DNA of 64,000 nt from Desulfatitalea alkaliphila (GCF_022968795.1 NZ_JALJRB010000010.1:1-64000), one strand, 5' to 3'; numbered from the stretch's first letter, positions 31,110-41,875 are shown. Numbers and translations are program-made. Notes: generated by a model from the sequence alone, not told the origin.

Positions 31110-32438
31110 TCAAATTTTTTGGAACGGACCCCTTTCACATTGGGCCATGATGATCCGGCCGGCCGCCAGGTGGCCTTCCGGCAGCTGCGCGCCGAGTCGC
31201 GCCGCCTCGGCCAGAAAAATGCCCATGGCCATGGTGGACGGCTCCTGCAGTGCGCGATCGAGGTATATCCGGCCGGCCGCCGACCGCACCGCATCGTCTT
31301 CGGGTGCGGCCAGCACGGCCCAATCGGCCAATTGGCAGGCCAGGCGATGGTTGCCGTCGCGGGAACAGGACAAGGCTTTCTCCATCACCAACGACACCCC
31401 GCCGGCCAGTTCGGCGACGACGTTGGCTTGTTCCCTCTGGGGCGCCGGTTTGAGATGGCTGGGTTGCCCGTCATACCATGCGCCGTAGAGGCGATAGATA
31501 TTGCGCACGATGAACTCCGACTCGTCGTAGACCGGCTGTAAATAGGGCAAATCGGCCAGATCCGGCGGCACCGCAACGGCGTTCAGGATACGATCCAGGT
31601 CGGCCCCTTCGTTCATCAGCCGCACCGTCTCGCTGTCCAGGTGTTCCAGCAGCCGGGCGGTGTTCAGCAGCGCCTCGGCAACCCGTTCGCGGCCCACGAT
31701 GGGAAAGCCGTGCCCGGGCAGCAGGTACTCGGGGGCAAGGGCCGCCATGCGTTTCAAGCCATCGGCCCACTCCCCGGCGAACCGCTGCACCTTCTGCGGA
31801 TTGCCGGCGTTGGGCACGGCGTATATGAACAGATCTCCGGTACACAGCACCTTTTGCGAGGGGAAGAACACCCAACTGTGGTCATCGGTTTCCCCGCGGC
31901 AATGGCGCACCTGGATGGGCTGATCGCCGACCGTGAAATCCAGGGCGCCCTCGTAGAGCAAATCCGGCCACCAGTAGCGGGTGGGCCAGGCCACCTTTTC
32001 GACACCGCCCCTGAACTGCCTGGAATTGAGCGCACTGTTCCAACCGGCGGTGCGGATGTAGCGCCTCAAGCGCTCCGGCAGCAGCCGGTGGGCCACCACC
32101 CGTGGCGGCGCCGTTCCGTTGCGGGCATTTTCAGCGGCATAGTCGTCCACGCCGAAGACATGGTCCACATGGCCATGGGTAAAAATGGCGGTGTGCAATG
32201 GTGCCTGCAGCACCTTGCGAATGGCGGGATATTTCATGGTCACATCCACCATGCCCGCGGGATCCACGATCACCAGTCCCGCATCGGTCTCCAACACAAT
32301 GGTGTTGGCAAAACCCTTGAAGAAATAGACGCCGTCGCAAACTTTCTCCAATCCGTAGGGCGGGCCGAAGGGGTGGTGGGTGTAGGTGGTGGTTTTGCCT
32401 GTCCACAGGTTTTCGGCGATGCCATATATGGTTTCCAT
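31110..32438 (-). CDS. Alkylsulfatase-like metallo-beta-lactamase-fold hydrolase
   Basis: The 442-residue protein starts after AAAGGGGAG. Its zinc site is formed by 'IFTHGHVDHVFGVDDY' (HxHxDH), 'GETDDHSWVFFPSQKVLCTG' and 'LLPGHGFPI'. Then comes a helical dimerisation domain with 'NIYRLYGAWYDGQPSHLKP', which is distinctive of type III alkylsulfatases (SdsA/BDS1-like). The C-terminal SCP2-like substrate domain of those enzymes is missing. No secretion signal is visible, so it acts in the cytoplasm, after import by the TRAP system. Activity on a sulfate ester is likely but not certain. Confidence 0.8.
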   Translation of the reverse strand: METIYGIAENLWTGKTTTYTHHPFGPPYGLEKVCDGVYFFKGFANTIVLETDAGLVIVDPAGMVDVTMKYPAIRKVLQAPLHTAIFTHGHVDHVFGVDDYAAENARNGTAPPRVVAHRLLPERLRRYIRTAGWNSALNSRQFRGGVEKVAWPTRYWWPDLLYEGALDFTVGDQPIQVRHCRGETDDHSWVFFPSQKVLCTGDLFIYAVPNAGNPQKVQRFAGEWADGLKRMAALAPEYLLPGHGFPIVGRERVAEALLNTARLLEHLDSETVRLMNEGADLDRILNAVAVPPDLADLPYLQPVYDESEFIVRNIYRLYGAWYDGQPSHLKPAPQREQANVVAELAGGVSLVMEKALSCSRDGNHRLACQLADWAVLAAPEDDAVRSAAGRIYLDRALQEPSTMAMGIFLAEAARLGAQLPEGHLAAGRIIMAQCERGPFQKI

Positions 32439-32470
32439 GTATTTCTCCCCTTTGCGTTGCGCCGACGATC

Positions 32471-33937
32471 CTATTCTTCGGCTTTGAGCGATCGCATGAA
32501 ATCGAAAAGCATGCGGTTCAAATCGGTGGCCGTGCCGCTGTCGGCACCCAGCAGGTTGTCTTGCTGAAACGGGTCCTTGCGGCGATCGTACAATTCATCG
32601 GACCGCGGCAGTTGCGCCTCACTGCCGGGGGTGCAGGTCCACACGTGGGTATTCTCCTGGTAATCGTGCAAACCCACCGCGGCGGCGGCCTTCAATGGAT
32701 TCTCCTTGAAATGCTTCTCCTCCAGCCAGTGGATGTAAGACCAATCTTCAGTGATCATGCTCCATGAAAAGTTGTAATACCCGGCAATGGCAAAATCGCG
32801 CACGCTGTCTTTCTCCCCACGGATCAGGGGCAGCAGGTTCTTGCCCTGCATGCGGGCGCCCCGTTCCGTGATGCCGAGAAAAGACAGAATGGTGGGGGCG
32901 ATGTCCACGGTCTGCACAAAAGAAGCGACCCGCCGCGGCGCGGCGTCCGGGCAGTGGATGATCAGCGGGATGTGGACCAATTCTTCATAGGGCCACGGTC
33001 GGCATTTGCGCATAATACCGTGCCCGTGAACGCCGCGCCCCAGGGGTTGTCCGTGGTCGGACAAGAAGACGACAAGGGTGTCGTCCATCAATCTCTCTTG
33101 CGCCAATGTGTCGAGCACTTTTCCCAACCACTTGTCCACGAGGGTGATCTTCTCGGCATAGAGCATCCGGATATGGTGCTCCTCGGCCTCGGTCAGGTAG
33201 CCTTCAGCGTAAGTGGGCACGGGATTGATGATTTCCATCCCCGTGTATTCCGGATCGTAGGGGCAACATAGATCGGGATCCCACACCGAGGGCGGGTCCC
33301 ACGGTTCATGGGGATCGAAACTGTCGATCCAGAGGAAAAAAGGTCTGCTCTTGTCCCGCTGCTGCAAATAAGCAATGGCTTCGCCGGCCACCCGCGCCAC
33401 CATCTGGTCCTCTTCGCCGCGCCAATGTTGGCGCTGGGGCAGATAATCCAACAGCTCCTGGCGACAGTAGCGACTGGCAAGCAGTTCTTCGCGTCCCTTG
33501 CCCGGCACATCGCGGTAAACCGGCTTGTGAAAACGGTCGGGGTCCAGATTGCACTGATCGTGACTGTAGAAGTGATCGAACTCCTGCCCACGGAAAAAGC
33601 GGACGGTATCGAAACCGCGGCCATACCCGAAGCGGGGCAGGTGCATGGGGCTGGTGTCGTAAATCAAAGCCGTGCGAATGGCCTCATGCCACATTATGTC
33701 GGTAAGGGTCTGGTCACGGGTGCCGAGGGGCATCCACCCGCCGTAAGGCAAGGTGTAGCGCCCGGTCATCAGGGCGCGCCGGGTTGGCACCGTCGGACAA
33801 CCCTCGGCATAGGCATTTTCGAAAACTGTGGACATGCCGGCCAGGCGATCGATGTTGGGGGTATTAATCCAGGAATTGCCGTAGCACCCGAGGTAGTTGA
33901 ATTGCCAAGTGTCGGCGACGATGACGACAACGTTCAT
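32471..33937 (-). CDS. Sulfatase-family enzyme without the formylglycine cysteine
   Basis: The 488-residue protein has the alkaline phosphatase/sulfatase fold: metal-binding start 'VVIVADTWQFNYLGCYG', 'WIDSFDPHEPWDPP' and 'DTLVVFLSDHGQPLGRGVHG' (DHG metal site). In the signature C/S-x-P-S/T-R the first position is threonine (T49-V50-P51-T52-R53), and the nearest cysteine, C47, is two residues too early. It therefore cannot be matured in the usual way to formylglycine. It may use threonine as nucleophile, as phosphodiesterases and phosphonate hydrolases of this fold do. It is the first gene of the operon and lies behind a sigma-54 promoter. Confidence 0.85.
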   Translation of the reverse strand: MNVVVIVADTWQFNYLGCYGNSWINTPNIDRLAGMSTVFENAYAEGCPTVPTRRALMTGRYTLPYGGWMPLGTRDQTLTDIMWHEAIRTALIYDTSPMHLPRFGYGRGFDTVRFFRGQEFDHFYSHDQCNLDPDRFHKPVYRDVPGKGREELLASRYCRQELLDYLPQRQHWRGEEDQMVARVAGEAIAYLQQRDKSRPFFLWIDSFDPHEPWDPPSVWDPDLCCPYDPEYTGMEIINPVPTYAEGYLTEAEEHHIRMLYAEKITLVDKWLGKVLDTLAQERLMDDTLVVFLSDHGQPLGRGVHGHGIMRKCRPWPYEELVHIPLIIHCPDAAPRRVASFVQTVDIAPTILSFLGITERGARMQGKNLLPLIRGEKDSVRDFAIAGYYNFSWSMITEDWSYIHWLEEKHFKENPLKAAAAVGLHDYQENTHVWTCTPGSEAQLPRSDELYDRRKDPFQQDNLLGADSGTATDLNRMLFDFMRSLKAEE

Positions 33938-33994
33938 GGGAACTCCTTACAAAAGGGTCGAAAAAGAGCTGGGAGATGGAATGGCAAGAAATAC

Positions 33995-34010
33995 AGCAAA
34001 AGCTGTACCA
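33995..34010 (-). promoter_or_regulatory. Predicted sigma-54 promoter of the sulfatase-TRAP operon
   Basis: On the minus strand TGGTACAGCTTTTGCT matches the consensus TGGCACR-N4-TTGCW at all but one base. GG and GC are separated by the required 12 bp. The start point would be near 33984, about 47 bp upstream of the sulfatase ATG. A sigma-54 activator gene diverges from the same spacer. Confidence 0.75.
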
Positions 34011-34070
34011 ATAATTTTTGAGTAGTGATTATAATGGTTTATGAAATAATGAACAAAAAAATCCGAATAT

Positions 34071-34086
34071 CCGCCAATATTGGCGG
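34071..34086. promoter_or_regulatory. Palindromic activator site CCGCCAATATTGGCGG
   Basis: A perfect 16-bp palindrome located about 90-100 bp upstream of the predicted sigma-54 start point, the usual distance for activator binding. It is a likely target of the divergent Fis-type regulator. Confidence 0.6.
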
Positions 34087-34211
34087 TTATAACTATAAAT
34101 ATTGACGGATCGATCAAATACTGCGAAATATGATAGAAATGTCTCTGGAAAAAACCCTGATGCGGGGACAAATGTTAGCGAATCGGATTTTTGAATAACG
34201 GGAGCCGCACC

Positions 34212-35801
34212 ATGCCCATTTCCGACAACGAGTTTTTCCGTGAGGTCACCCTGCGTATCTGCGGCAGTCTGGATATCGAACAAGCGCTTTACCAAAGTTT
34301 TCTTTTCATCCAGCACCATATGCCCGCCGACCGCATGACCCTGGGATATTTCGACCCGCAGGAAGGGGCCATCATCATTTACGCCTCGGCCACTCTGGAT
34401 GGCGGCACCCGCACCAATGTGGCCATCCCCATCTCTGAAGATCAACAAATGAGTCTTCAATCTCCGGAATTTCCCGATATCCTGTTGCTCAACAGTGTGG
34501 CGCCGCGCTCCATCGCCGCTCTCGTCATGGAACGGCTCGGCCATCCGGTGGCCTCCATAGTTTCTCTGCGCATGCGGCTTCAAGGTGAATTGCAGGGCAA
34601 TCTCACGGTTATCGCCAACGGCCGCGATCGTTTCACCCGACCCCACGTCGAGCGCTTGGCGCAAATCAACGATCCTTTCGCCATCGCCCTTTCCAACAGC
34701 CGGCGCTACCAGGAACTGACCCGACTCAAGGATCTGCTGGTGGACGACAACCGTTACCTGCAAGAAGAACTGCGCCAAATGGCCGGCGATCAAATTATCG
34801 GTGACAGTCCACAGATGCAAAGGGTCCTTTTCCTGGTGCGCCAAGTGGCGCCCCGCAACAGCCCCGTGCTGGTGCTGGGAGAGACGGGAACGGGCAAGGA
34901 ACTGGTCGCCCGGGCGGTGCACGACGCCTCGCCACGTCGCGAGGGGCCTTTTATCAAGGTGAATTGCGGTGCCGTGCCGCCGTCGCTGATGGACAGCGAA
35001 CTTTTCGGTCACGAAAAAGGTGCCTTCACCGGCGCCACCGCCATGCACCGCGGAAGGTTCGAGCGGGCCCACAACGGCACCATTTTTCTGGACGAGGTGG
35101 GCGAATTGAGTCCCGAGGCACAAGTGCGGTTGTTGCGGGTACTGCAGGAGAAGGAGATCGAGCGGGTCGGGGGCACCCGCTCCATTGCGCTGAACATCCG
35201 CGTCGTGGCCGCGACGAATCGTCCTTTGAAGGAGATGGTGGCAAGCGGCCGATTCCGTGAAGATCTTTATTATCGACTGAATGTGTTTCCCATAGAGATC
35301 CCGCCCCTGAGGGAACGCATCGCGGATATCGAACAGTTAACCCGATACTTTCTGCAGCGGCAGGCAAAGGAGATGCGTCTGCCCCACATCCCATCGATGG
35401 CCCCGATAGCCCTGGAAAAATTGCGCCTTTATGCCTGGCCGGGAAATGTCAGGGAGCTGGCCCACGTGGTGGAGCGGTCGCTGATCCTGAACCGGGGGGA
35501 GTCATTGACCTTCGACGAACTCTCCGTGCCGGGCAGCCCGGCGACACGACATCCCGGTCGGACATCGGACGACGAACCGTTGTTGCTGGACACGGTCATG
35601 GACAACCACATCCGCAAAGTACTGGCCGCCAGCGGCGGCCGCGTCGAAGGCCGCGAGGGCGCGGCCCGCAAACTGGGCATGAAACCGGGCACTCTTCGCT
35701 ACCGCATGAAAAAACTCGGCATCCCCTTCGGCCGAAAAACCCACTCACATCCAATCGGTAGGATAGCTCAAATTAAGACTGAAAACCTGTCTAATACTTA
35801 A
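34212..35801 (+). CDS. Sigma-54-dependent activator with GAF sensor domain
   Basis: The ATG at 34212 follows GGGAG and is preferred over an upstream TTG. The 529-residue protein has an N-terminal GAF-like sensor domain (about 10-165), a short coiled linker, an AAA+ domain with GETGTGKE (223-230), GAFTGA (270-275) and 'GTIFLDEVGEL', and a Fis-type helix-turn-helix at the end ('REGAARKLGMKPGTLRYRMK'). This layout is that of FhlA/NorR/DmpR-type activators that respond to a small molecule rather than phosphorylation. It almost certainly controls the divergent sulfatase-TRAP operon. Downstream is a dispersed repeat, so it probably forms its own transcript. Confidence 0.92.
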   Translation: MPISDNEFFREVTLRICGSLDIEQALYQSFLFIQHHMPADRMTLGYFDPQEGAIIIYASATLDGGTRTNVAIPISEDQQMSLQSPEFPDILLLNSVAPRSIAALVMERLGHPVASIVSLRMRLQGELQGNLTVIANGRDRFTRPHVERLAQINDPFAIALSNSRRYQELTRLKDLLVDDNRYLQEELRQMAGDQIIGDSPQMQRVLFLVRQVAPRNSPVLVLGETGTGKELVARAVHDASPRREGPFIKVNCGAVPPSLMDSELFGHEKGAFTGATAMHRGRFERAHNGTIFLDEVGELSPEAQVRLLRVLQEKEIERVGGTRSIALNIRVVAATNRPLKEMVASGRFREDLYYRLNVFPIEIPPLRERIADIEQLTRYFLQRQAKEMRLPHIPSMAPIALEKLRLYAWPGNVRELAHVVERSLILNRGESLTFDELSVPGSPATRHPGRTSDDEPLLLDTVMDNHIRKVLAASGGRVEGREGAARKLGMKPGTLRYRMKKLGIPFGRKTHSHPIGRIAQIKTENLSNT

Positions 35802-35851
35802 AAATGCCCGCCAGGGCATCCTATATTCATGCGAATGGATCGGGGCTACCC

Positions 35852-35970
35852 GGGCACGGCATGCCGTGCCCCTAATGGTTGGTGGCAGGGCCCATCGGTT
35901 CGACCACCCCCAACCCCCTATAATCGATAGAATTCCTCAACTTAAAACTTAACACTTAAAACTTAAAACT
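35852..35970 (+). repeat. Dispersed composite repeat, copy 7 (complete)
   Basis: The palindrome GGGCACGGCATGCCGTGCCC (35852-35871) is followed by 'GGTTGGTGGCAGGGCCC', 'ATCGGTTCGACCACCCCCAA', 'CCCCCTATAATCGATAGAAT' and the AT tract. Only a few bases differ from the copy at 27934. It lies between two convergent genes. Confidence 0.85.
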
Positions 35971-36006
35971 TTCTCTCATAATTTCCTACGACCTCAATCC
36001 ATTCCA

Positions 36007-37428
<1,422 letters not shown>

Positions 37429-37546
37429 GGTTGCTCTCCGTGGATGGTGGTGAAAAGTGGCCGATGCATTGCCGCGCGTTGTCATGGAAGCCGGCGGTTG
37501 CGCCCCTCTGTTGCGCATTCCCCCTATTGCGCCGGCTGCTTGCGGT

Positions 37547-38977
37547 TCAACCGCCCATGAAAAGGTGCATGGGCTGCGCCAGGCTTTCGCAGATGAAGCG
37601 CAAAAAGCGGGCGGCGTCGGCGCCGTCGTTGAGGCGGTGGTCGTAGGACAAAGCCAGGGGCAACAGGGTGCGGGGAACGAAGCCGCCATCGCGGTAAACC
37701 GGCGCGACGGCGGCACGGCTCATGCCCAGAATGGCGGACTGGGGCCACATCACGATGGGGGTGAACTGGGTGCCGCCGATGCCGCCTTGATTGGAGATGG
37801 TGAAGGTGCCGCCCTCCATTTCGTCCGGCTTGATTTTCTTGTTGCGCGAGCGCTCGGCCAGATCGGCGACGGCGGCCGCCAATTGGTCTATGGTCTGCCC
37901 ATCGGCATTGCGCACCACCGGCACCAGCAGGCCCCGGTCGGTGGCGACGGCCATGCCGATGTGCACATACTTTTTGTAAATGATGCGTTCCTGTGCCGGA
38001 TCGATGCTGGCGTTGAAACGGGGAAAGCGCTGCAGGGCCAAGGCGACCACTTTCAGGACGACGGCGGTGACGGTGAGTTTCACCCCTTCCTTTTTGAGGC
38101 GCGACGCCTCCTTCTGAATGAAGTTCTCCAGGTCGGTGATGTCGGCCTGATCGAACTGGGTAACGTGGGGCACGGTGCGCCAGGAAATGGCGGTGCTGCG
38201 GGCGGTCAGACGCCGCACGCCGGACAGTTCTTCCGTCTCGATATCGCCCCAGCGACGGAAGTCGGGCATCTCCGGCGCGCCGTCCGCGGCCGTGGCCGCG
38301 TCGGCGGCGGGTTTGCGTTCCTGTAGCGTCTCCCGCGCCGCCGTCTTGACATCATCGGCGGTGATGCGATCGCCGGGGCCGGTGCCCCGCACCCTGCGGA
38401 TCGCCACGCCCAGTTCACGGGCCAGTCGCCGCACGGAAGGCGCCGCGGCCACCGGCGGTGCCTTGTCATCGTCGCCTTCGGACGGCGCTTCGGCCTTCTT
38501 CGGTTCGGCGGATGCTTTCTTTTGCTCTTTTTCATCCGCTGATGGCGTTTTCGTTTCTTTGGCGGCCCGGCCTGACGACGTATCCTTCGTATCGGTATCC
38601 GGCTTACTTTCCTCCTGGTCCGGCGCACTTTCCTCCTGGTCCGATTCTCTTTCCTCCGGACCCGGCGCGCTTTCCTTCTTTTCCGGCGCGGCGTCCTCCG
38701 AAGATGCCGCCTCGGCCCCCTCTTCCGCTTGTGCTTCCTTATCCGTTTCCACCTTGGCGATCACCTCGCCCACCTGCATCTCCCGGCCCTCCTCGGCGAG
38801 CAACTCGACAATGACCCCCGCCGCGGTGGAGGGAATCTCCACCAGCGCCTTTTCCGTCTCGAATTCGATGAGGATGTCGTCGACGGCCACCGTGTCCCCT
38901 TTCTTGACCAGGACTTTGACCACCTTGCCGCTGGTGACGTTTTCGCTGATTTCGGGGATTTTGATCTCCTCGATCAT
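37547..38977 (-). CDS. aceF: Dihydrolipoamide acetyltransferase (E2 of pyruvate dehydrogenase)
   Basis: The 476-residue protein has one lipoyl domain with the lipoyl-lysine at K43 ('FETEKALVEIPS'). A very acidic, repetitive linker follows (about residues 90-165, with repeats such as 'SDQEESAPDQEESKPD'). Next is a peripheral-subunit-binding domain ('APSVRRLARELGVAIRRVRG') and the catalytic acetyltransferase domain, ending with the active-site 'SYDHRLNDGADAARF'. It transfers the acetyl group from E1 to coenzyme A and forms the core of the complex. The linker is longer and more charged than in E. coli E2. Confidence 0.95.
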   Translation of the reverse strand: MIEEIKIPEISENVTSGKVVKVLVKKGDTVAVDDILIEFETEKALVEIPSTAAGVIVELLAEEGREMQVGEVIAKVETDKEAQAEEGAEAASSEDAAPEKKESAPGPEERESDQEESAPDQEESKPDTDTKDTSSGRAAKETKTPSADEKEQKKASAEPKKAEAPSEGDDDKAPPVAAAPSVRRLARELGVAIRRVRGTGPGDRITADDVKTAARETLQERKPAADAATAADGAPEMPDFRRWGDIETEELSGVRRLTARSTAISWRTVPHVTQFDQADITDLENFIQKEASRLKKEGVKLTVTAVVLKVVALALQRFPRFNASIDPAQERIIYKKYVHIGMAVATDRGLLVPVVRNADGQTIDQLAAAVADLAERSRNKKIKPDEMEGGTFTISNQGGIGGTQFTPIVMWPQSAILGMSRAAVAPVYRDGGFVPRTLLPLALSYDHRLNDGADAARFLRFICESLAQPMHLFMGG

Positions 38978-38990
38978 GTCACTGCTCTCC

Positions 38991-41678
38991 TTATGCCCAC
39001 ATGGGGTTGGTTTTGTTCGGATCGATGGCCAATTTTTTGGCGGCCTTTTTGGCCATGGCCGCCGTCACTTTCTTTTCCCGGGCCAGGGTGGCGATGGCGG
39101 CGTAGGCGATGTGGCGTGCGTCCACCTCGAAAAAATCCCGCAGCGCTTCCCGCGATTCGCTGCGGCCGTAGCCGTCGGTGCCCAACAATGTCAGCGGACC
39201 CGGCACCCATTTGGCGATGCCGGCGGGCAGCGCCTTGACATAATCCCCGGCGGCCACGAAAACCCCTTGGGCGTCGCCCAGTTGGCGCTGCAGAAAGTTG
39301 GCGCGGGGTCGTTCGCCGATCCGGCGCAGGTTGTGCCGTTCGGTGTCGATGGCGTCCTGGTAGAGTTTCTTGTAGCTGGTCACGCTCCACACATCGGCGG
39401 CGATCTGATAGTCGTTTTCCAAAATTGCCGCTGCCTCAAGCACTTCGCCCAGGATGGCGCCGCTGCCCAGCAGATGGGCTGTGTGTTTGGGCTTTTCAAG
39501 GGGCGAACGCCGATAGCGGTAGATGCCCCCGAGTATGCCTTGATCCACGCCCTCGGGTTTTTGCGGCATGGCGTAGAGGGCGTTGGCAATGGTCAGGTAG
39601 TAGATGATGTTCTCTCCCTCCTCCAGCATGCGCCGCAGCCCTTCACGCACGATGACGGCGATTTCGAAGGCGAAGGCCGGGTCGTAGGCTTCCAGACCGG
39701 GATTGGGATAGGCCAGCAGATGGCTGTGGCCGTCCTGGTGCTGCAACCCCTCGCCGGCCAGGGTGGTCCGCCCGGAAGTGGCGCCCAGCAGAAAACCGCG
39801 GGCCTGGGCGTCGCCGGCGGCCCAGATCAAATCGCCGATGCGCTGAAAGCCGAACATGGAGTAGAAGAAGAAAAAGGGGACCATGTTGATGCCGTGGGTC
39901 GAGTAGGACGTGCCGGCGGCGATGAAAGAGGAGATGGCGCCGGCCTCGGTGATGCCCTCTTCCAGAATCTGGCCGTCGGTGGCCTCCCGGTAGTAGAGCA
40001 GGCTCTCCTTGTCCACCGGTTCATAGTTCTGCCCCGCATGGGAGTAAATGCCGATGCCGCGGAACAGGGACTCCATGCCGAAGGTGCGCGCCTCATCCGG
40101 CACGATGGGCACGATGACGGGCCCCAGCTGCTTGTCCTTGAGCAATTTGCCCAACAGATGCACCATCACCATGGTGGTGGCCAGCTCCCGGTCGCCGCTG
40201 CCTTTCATGAATTCAGCATAAAGCGCTTCGCCCGGCGGGCGAAAGGCGGGCACGGACCAGCTGCGGGCCGGCAGGAAGCCGCCCAGCCGCCGCCGGCGCT
40301 CCAATAGATAGCGCATCTCTTCACTGTCCGGCGCCGGACGGTAGAAGGGCATCTCCTTGATCTGCGCATCGGAGATGGGGATGCCGAAGCGACTGCGGAA
40401 GCGCCGCAGCTCCTCGTCGTTGAGCTTTTTCTGCTGGTGGGTGATGTTGCGCCCTTCACCCGCCTCGCCCAGGCCGTACCCCTTGATGGTTTTGGCCAGA
40501 ATCACCGTGGGCGCGCCCTCATGGCGCACGGCGGCCTGGTAGGCGGCGTACACCTTCTCGGGGTCGTGGCCGCCCCGGCGCAGCTTGAACAGTTGCTCGT
40601 CGGTGAGCTTGGCCGCCATCTCTTCCAAGGCAGGGTAGGCGCCGAAGAAATCCTTGCGAATGTAGTCGCCGCCGGCCACGGAGTACTTCTGATACTGTCC
40701 GTCGGGCACCTCTTCCATGCGCTTGACCAGCCACCCCTCATCATCGGCGGCCAACAGCGGATCCCAGTCGCCGCCCCAGATCACCTTGATGACGTTCCAA
40801 CCGGCGCCCCGGAAGGCCGCCTCCAGCTCCTGAATGATCTTGCCGTTGCCGCGCACCGGACCGTCCAGGCGCTGCAGGTTGCAATTGACGACGAAAATCA
40901 GGTTGTCCAGCCGCTCCCGGGCGGCCAGGGTGATGGCGCCCAACGATTCGGGTTCATCCGTCTCGCCGTCGCCCAGAAAGGCCCACACCTTCTGATCGGA
41001 CTTTTCCTTCAGGCCGCGATCCTCCAGGTAGCGGTTGAAACGGGCCTGGTAGATGGCCATCAAAGGCGAAAGTCCCATGGAAACCGTTGGTAATTGCCAA
41101 AAATCGGGCATCAGGTAAGGGTGGGGATAGGAGGAGAGTCCGCCGCCCGGCTGTAGCTCGCGGCGGAAATTTTCCATTTGGCGACGGCCGATACGGCCTT
41201 CCAAAAATGCGCGGGCGTAAACCCCCGGCGCGGCGTGCCCCTGAAAATAGACGATGTCGCCCGGATGTTCGGCGTTGCGCGCCCTGAAAAAGTGGTTGAA
41301 GCCGATTTCGAAAAGCGTGGCGCAGGAGGCGTAGGTGGAGATATGGCCGCCGATTCCGCTGCTGAGGCGGTTGGCGCGCACCACCATGGCCATGGCGTTC
41401 CAGCGGATGATGCTCTTGATGCGCCGCTCCACTTCGCGGCTGCCGGGAAAGCGGGACTGTTGGTCCGCGGCGATGGTATTGATGTAGGGAGTGTTGGCGG
41501 CATAGGGCGGTTCGATGCCGCGTTTGCGGGCCTCGCCCTGCAACAAGCGCAGCAGCTCGCGCACCCGGTCGGGGCCCTGGCTGCGGCGCACATATTCAAG
41601 GGATTCGATCCACTCGCGGTTTTCGTAGGCGATGGTAGTCTGATCGGTGGCGGTGGGTGGTTTGTTGTTTTGCGGCAT
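38991..41678 (-). CDS. aceE: Pyruvate dehydrogenase E1, homodimeric type
   Basis: The 895-residue protein matches the single-chain AceE family. It opens 'ENREWIESLEYVRRSQGPDR', then 'GIGGHISTYASCATLFEIGF', the thiamine-diphosphate motif 'FLGDGETDEPESLGAITLAA' and 'NCNLQRLDGPVRGNGKII' in the cofactor-binding site, with later 'GITEAGAISSFIAAGTSYST'. It oxidatively decarboxylates pyruvate and passes the acetyl group to E2. The three genes lie 13 and 118 bp apart and form one operon. Presence of this complex in a likely anaerobe is unusual but not unknown; pyruvate:ferredoxin oxidoreductase is more common there. Confidence 0.96.
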   Translation of the reverse strand: MPQNNKPPTATDQTTIAYENREWIESLEYVRRSQGPDRVRELLRLLQGEARKRGIEPPYAANTPYINTIAADQQSRFPGSREVERRIKSIIRWNAMAMVVRANRLSSGIGGHISTYASCATLFEIGFNHFFRARNAEHPGDIVYFQGHAAPGVYARAFLEGRIGRRQMENFRRELQPGGGLSSYPHPYLMPDFWQLPTVSMGLSPLMAIYQARFNRYLEDRGLKEKSDQKVWAFLGDGETDEPESLGAITLAARERLDNLIFVVNCNLQRLDGPVRGNGKIIQELEAAFRGAGWNVIKVIWGGDWDPLLAADDEGWLVKRMEEVPDGQYQKYSVAGGDYIRKDFFGAYPALEEMAAKLTDEQLFKLRRGGHDPEKVYAAYQAAVRHEGAPTVILAKTIKGYGLGEAGEGRNITHQQKKLNDEELRRFRSRFGIPISDAQIKEMPFYRPAPDSEEMRYLLERRRRLGGFLPARSWSVPAFRPPGEALYAEFMKGSGDRELATTMVMVHLLGKLLKDKQLGPVIVPIVPDEARTFGMESLFRGIGIYSHAGQNYEPVDKESLLYYREATDGQILEEGITEAGAISSFIAAGTSYSTHGINMVPFFFFYSMFGFQRIGDLIWAAGDAQARGFLLGATSGRTTLAGEGLQHQDGHSHLLAYPNPGLEAYDPAFAFEIAVIVREGLRRMLEEGENIIYYLTIANALYAMPQKPEGVDQGILGGIYRYRRSPLEKPKHTAHLLGSGAILGEVLEAAAILENDYQIAADVWSVTSYKKLYQDAIDTERHNLRRIGERPRANFLQRQLGDAQGVFVAAGDYVKALPAGIAKWVPGPLTLLGTDGYGRSESREALRDFFEVDARHIAYAAIATLAREKKVTAAMAKKAAKKLAIDPNKTNPMWA

Positions 41679-41748
41679 AGGCTTATCTCCGAGCAGGGGG
41701 TGATTGTATTTAAATTAAGCAGCAATCGACGAGGGATGTCAAAGGGAG

Positions 41749-41875
41749 TTTAAAGTTTTAAGTTTTAAGTTTAAAGTTAAGGTATTCTATCTGTTGGATT
41801 TGGTAGGGTGGTTGAGATGGTTGGGGTTGGTGGTTGATGGGGGGGTGGGGGGTGGTTTATAGTGGGGGGCGGTGA
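41749..41875 (-). repeat. Dispersed composite repeat, copy 8 (reversed) with G-rich tail
   Basis: The AT tract (AAAGTTTTAAGTTTTAAGTTT and following, 41752-41780) lies in reverse orientation, followed by 'GGTATTCTATCTG' and a long GGTT/GGGGTGG-rich tail to 41875. That tail is the reverse complement of the CCCAAC microsatellite in copies 1 and 3. It has several runs of four or more G and could fold as a G-quadruplex. It lies between aceE and pgm. Confidence 0.65.
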
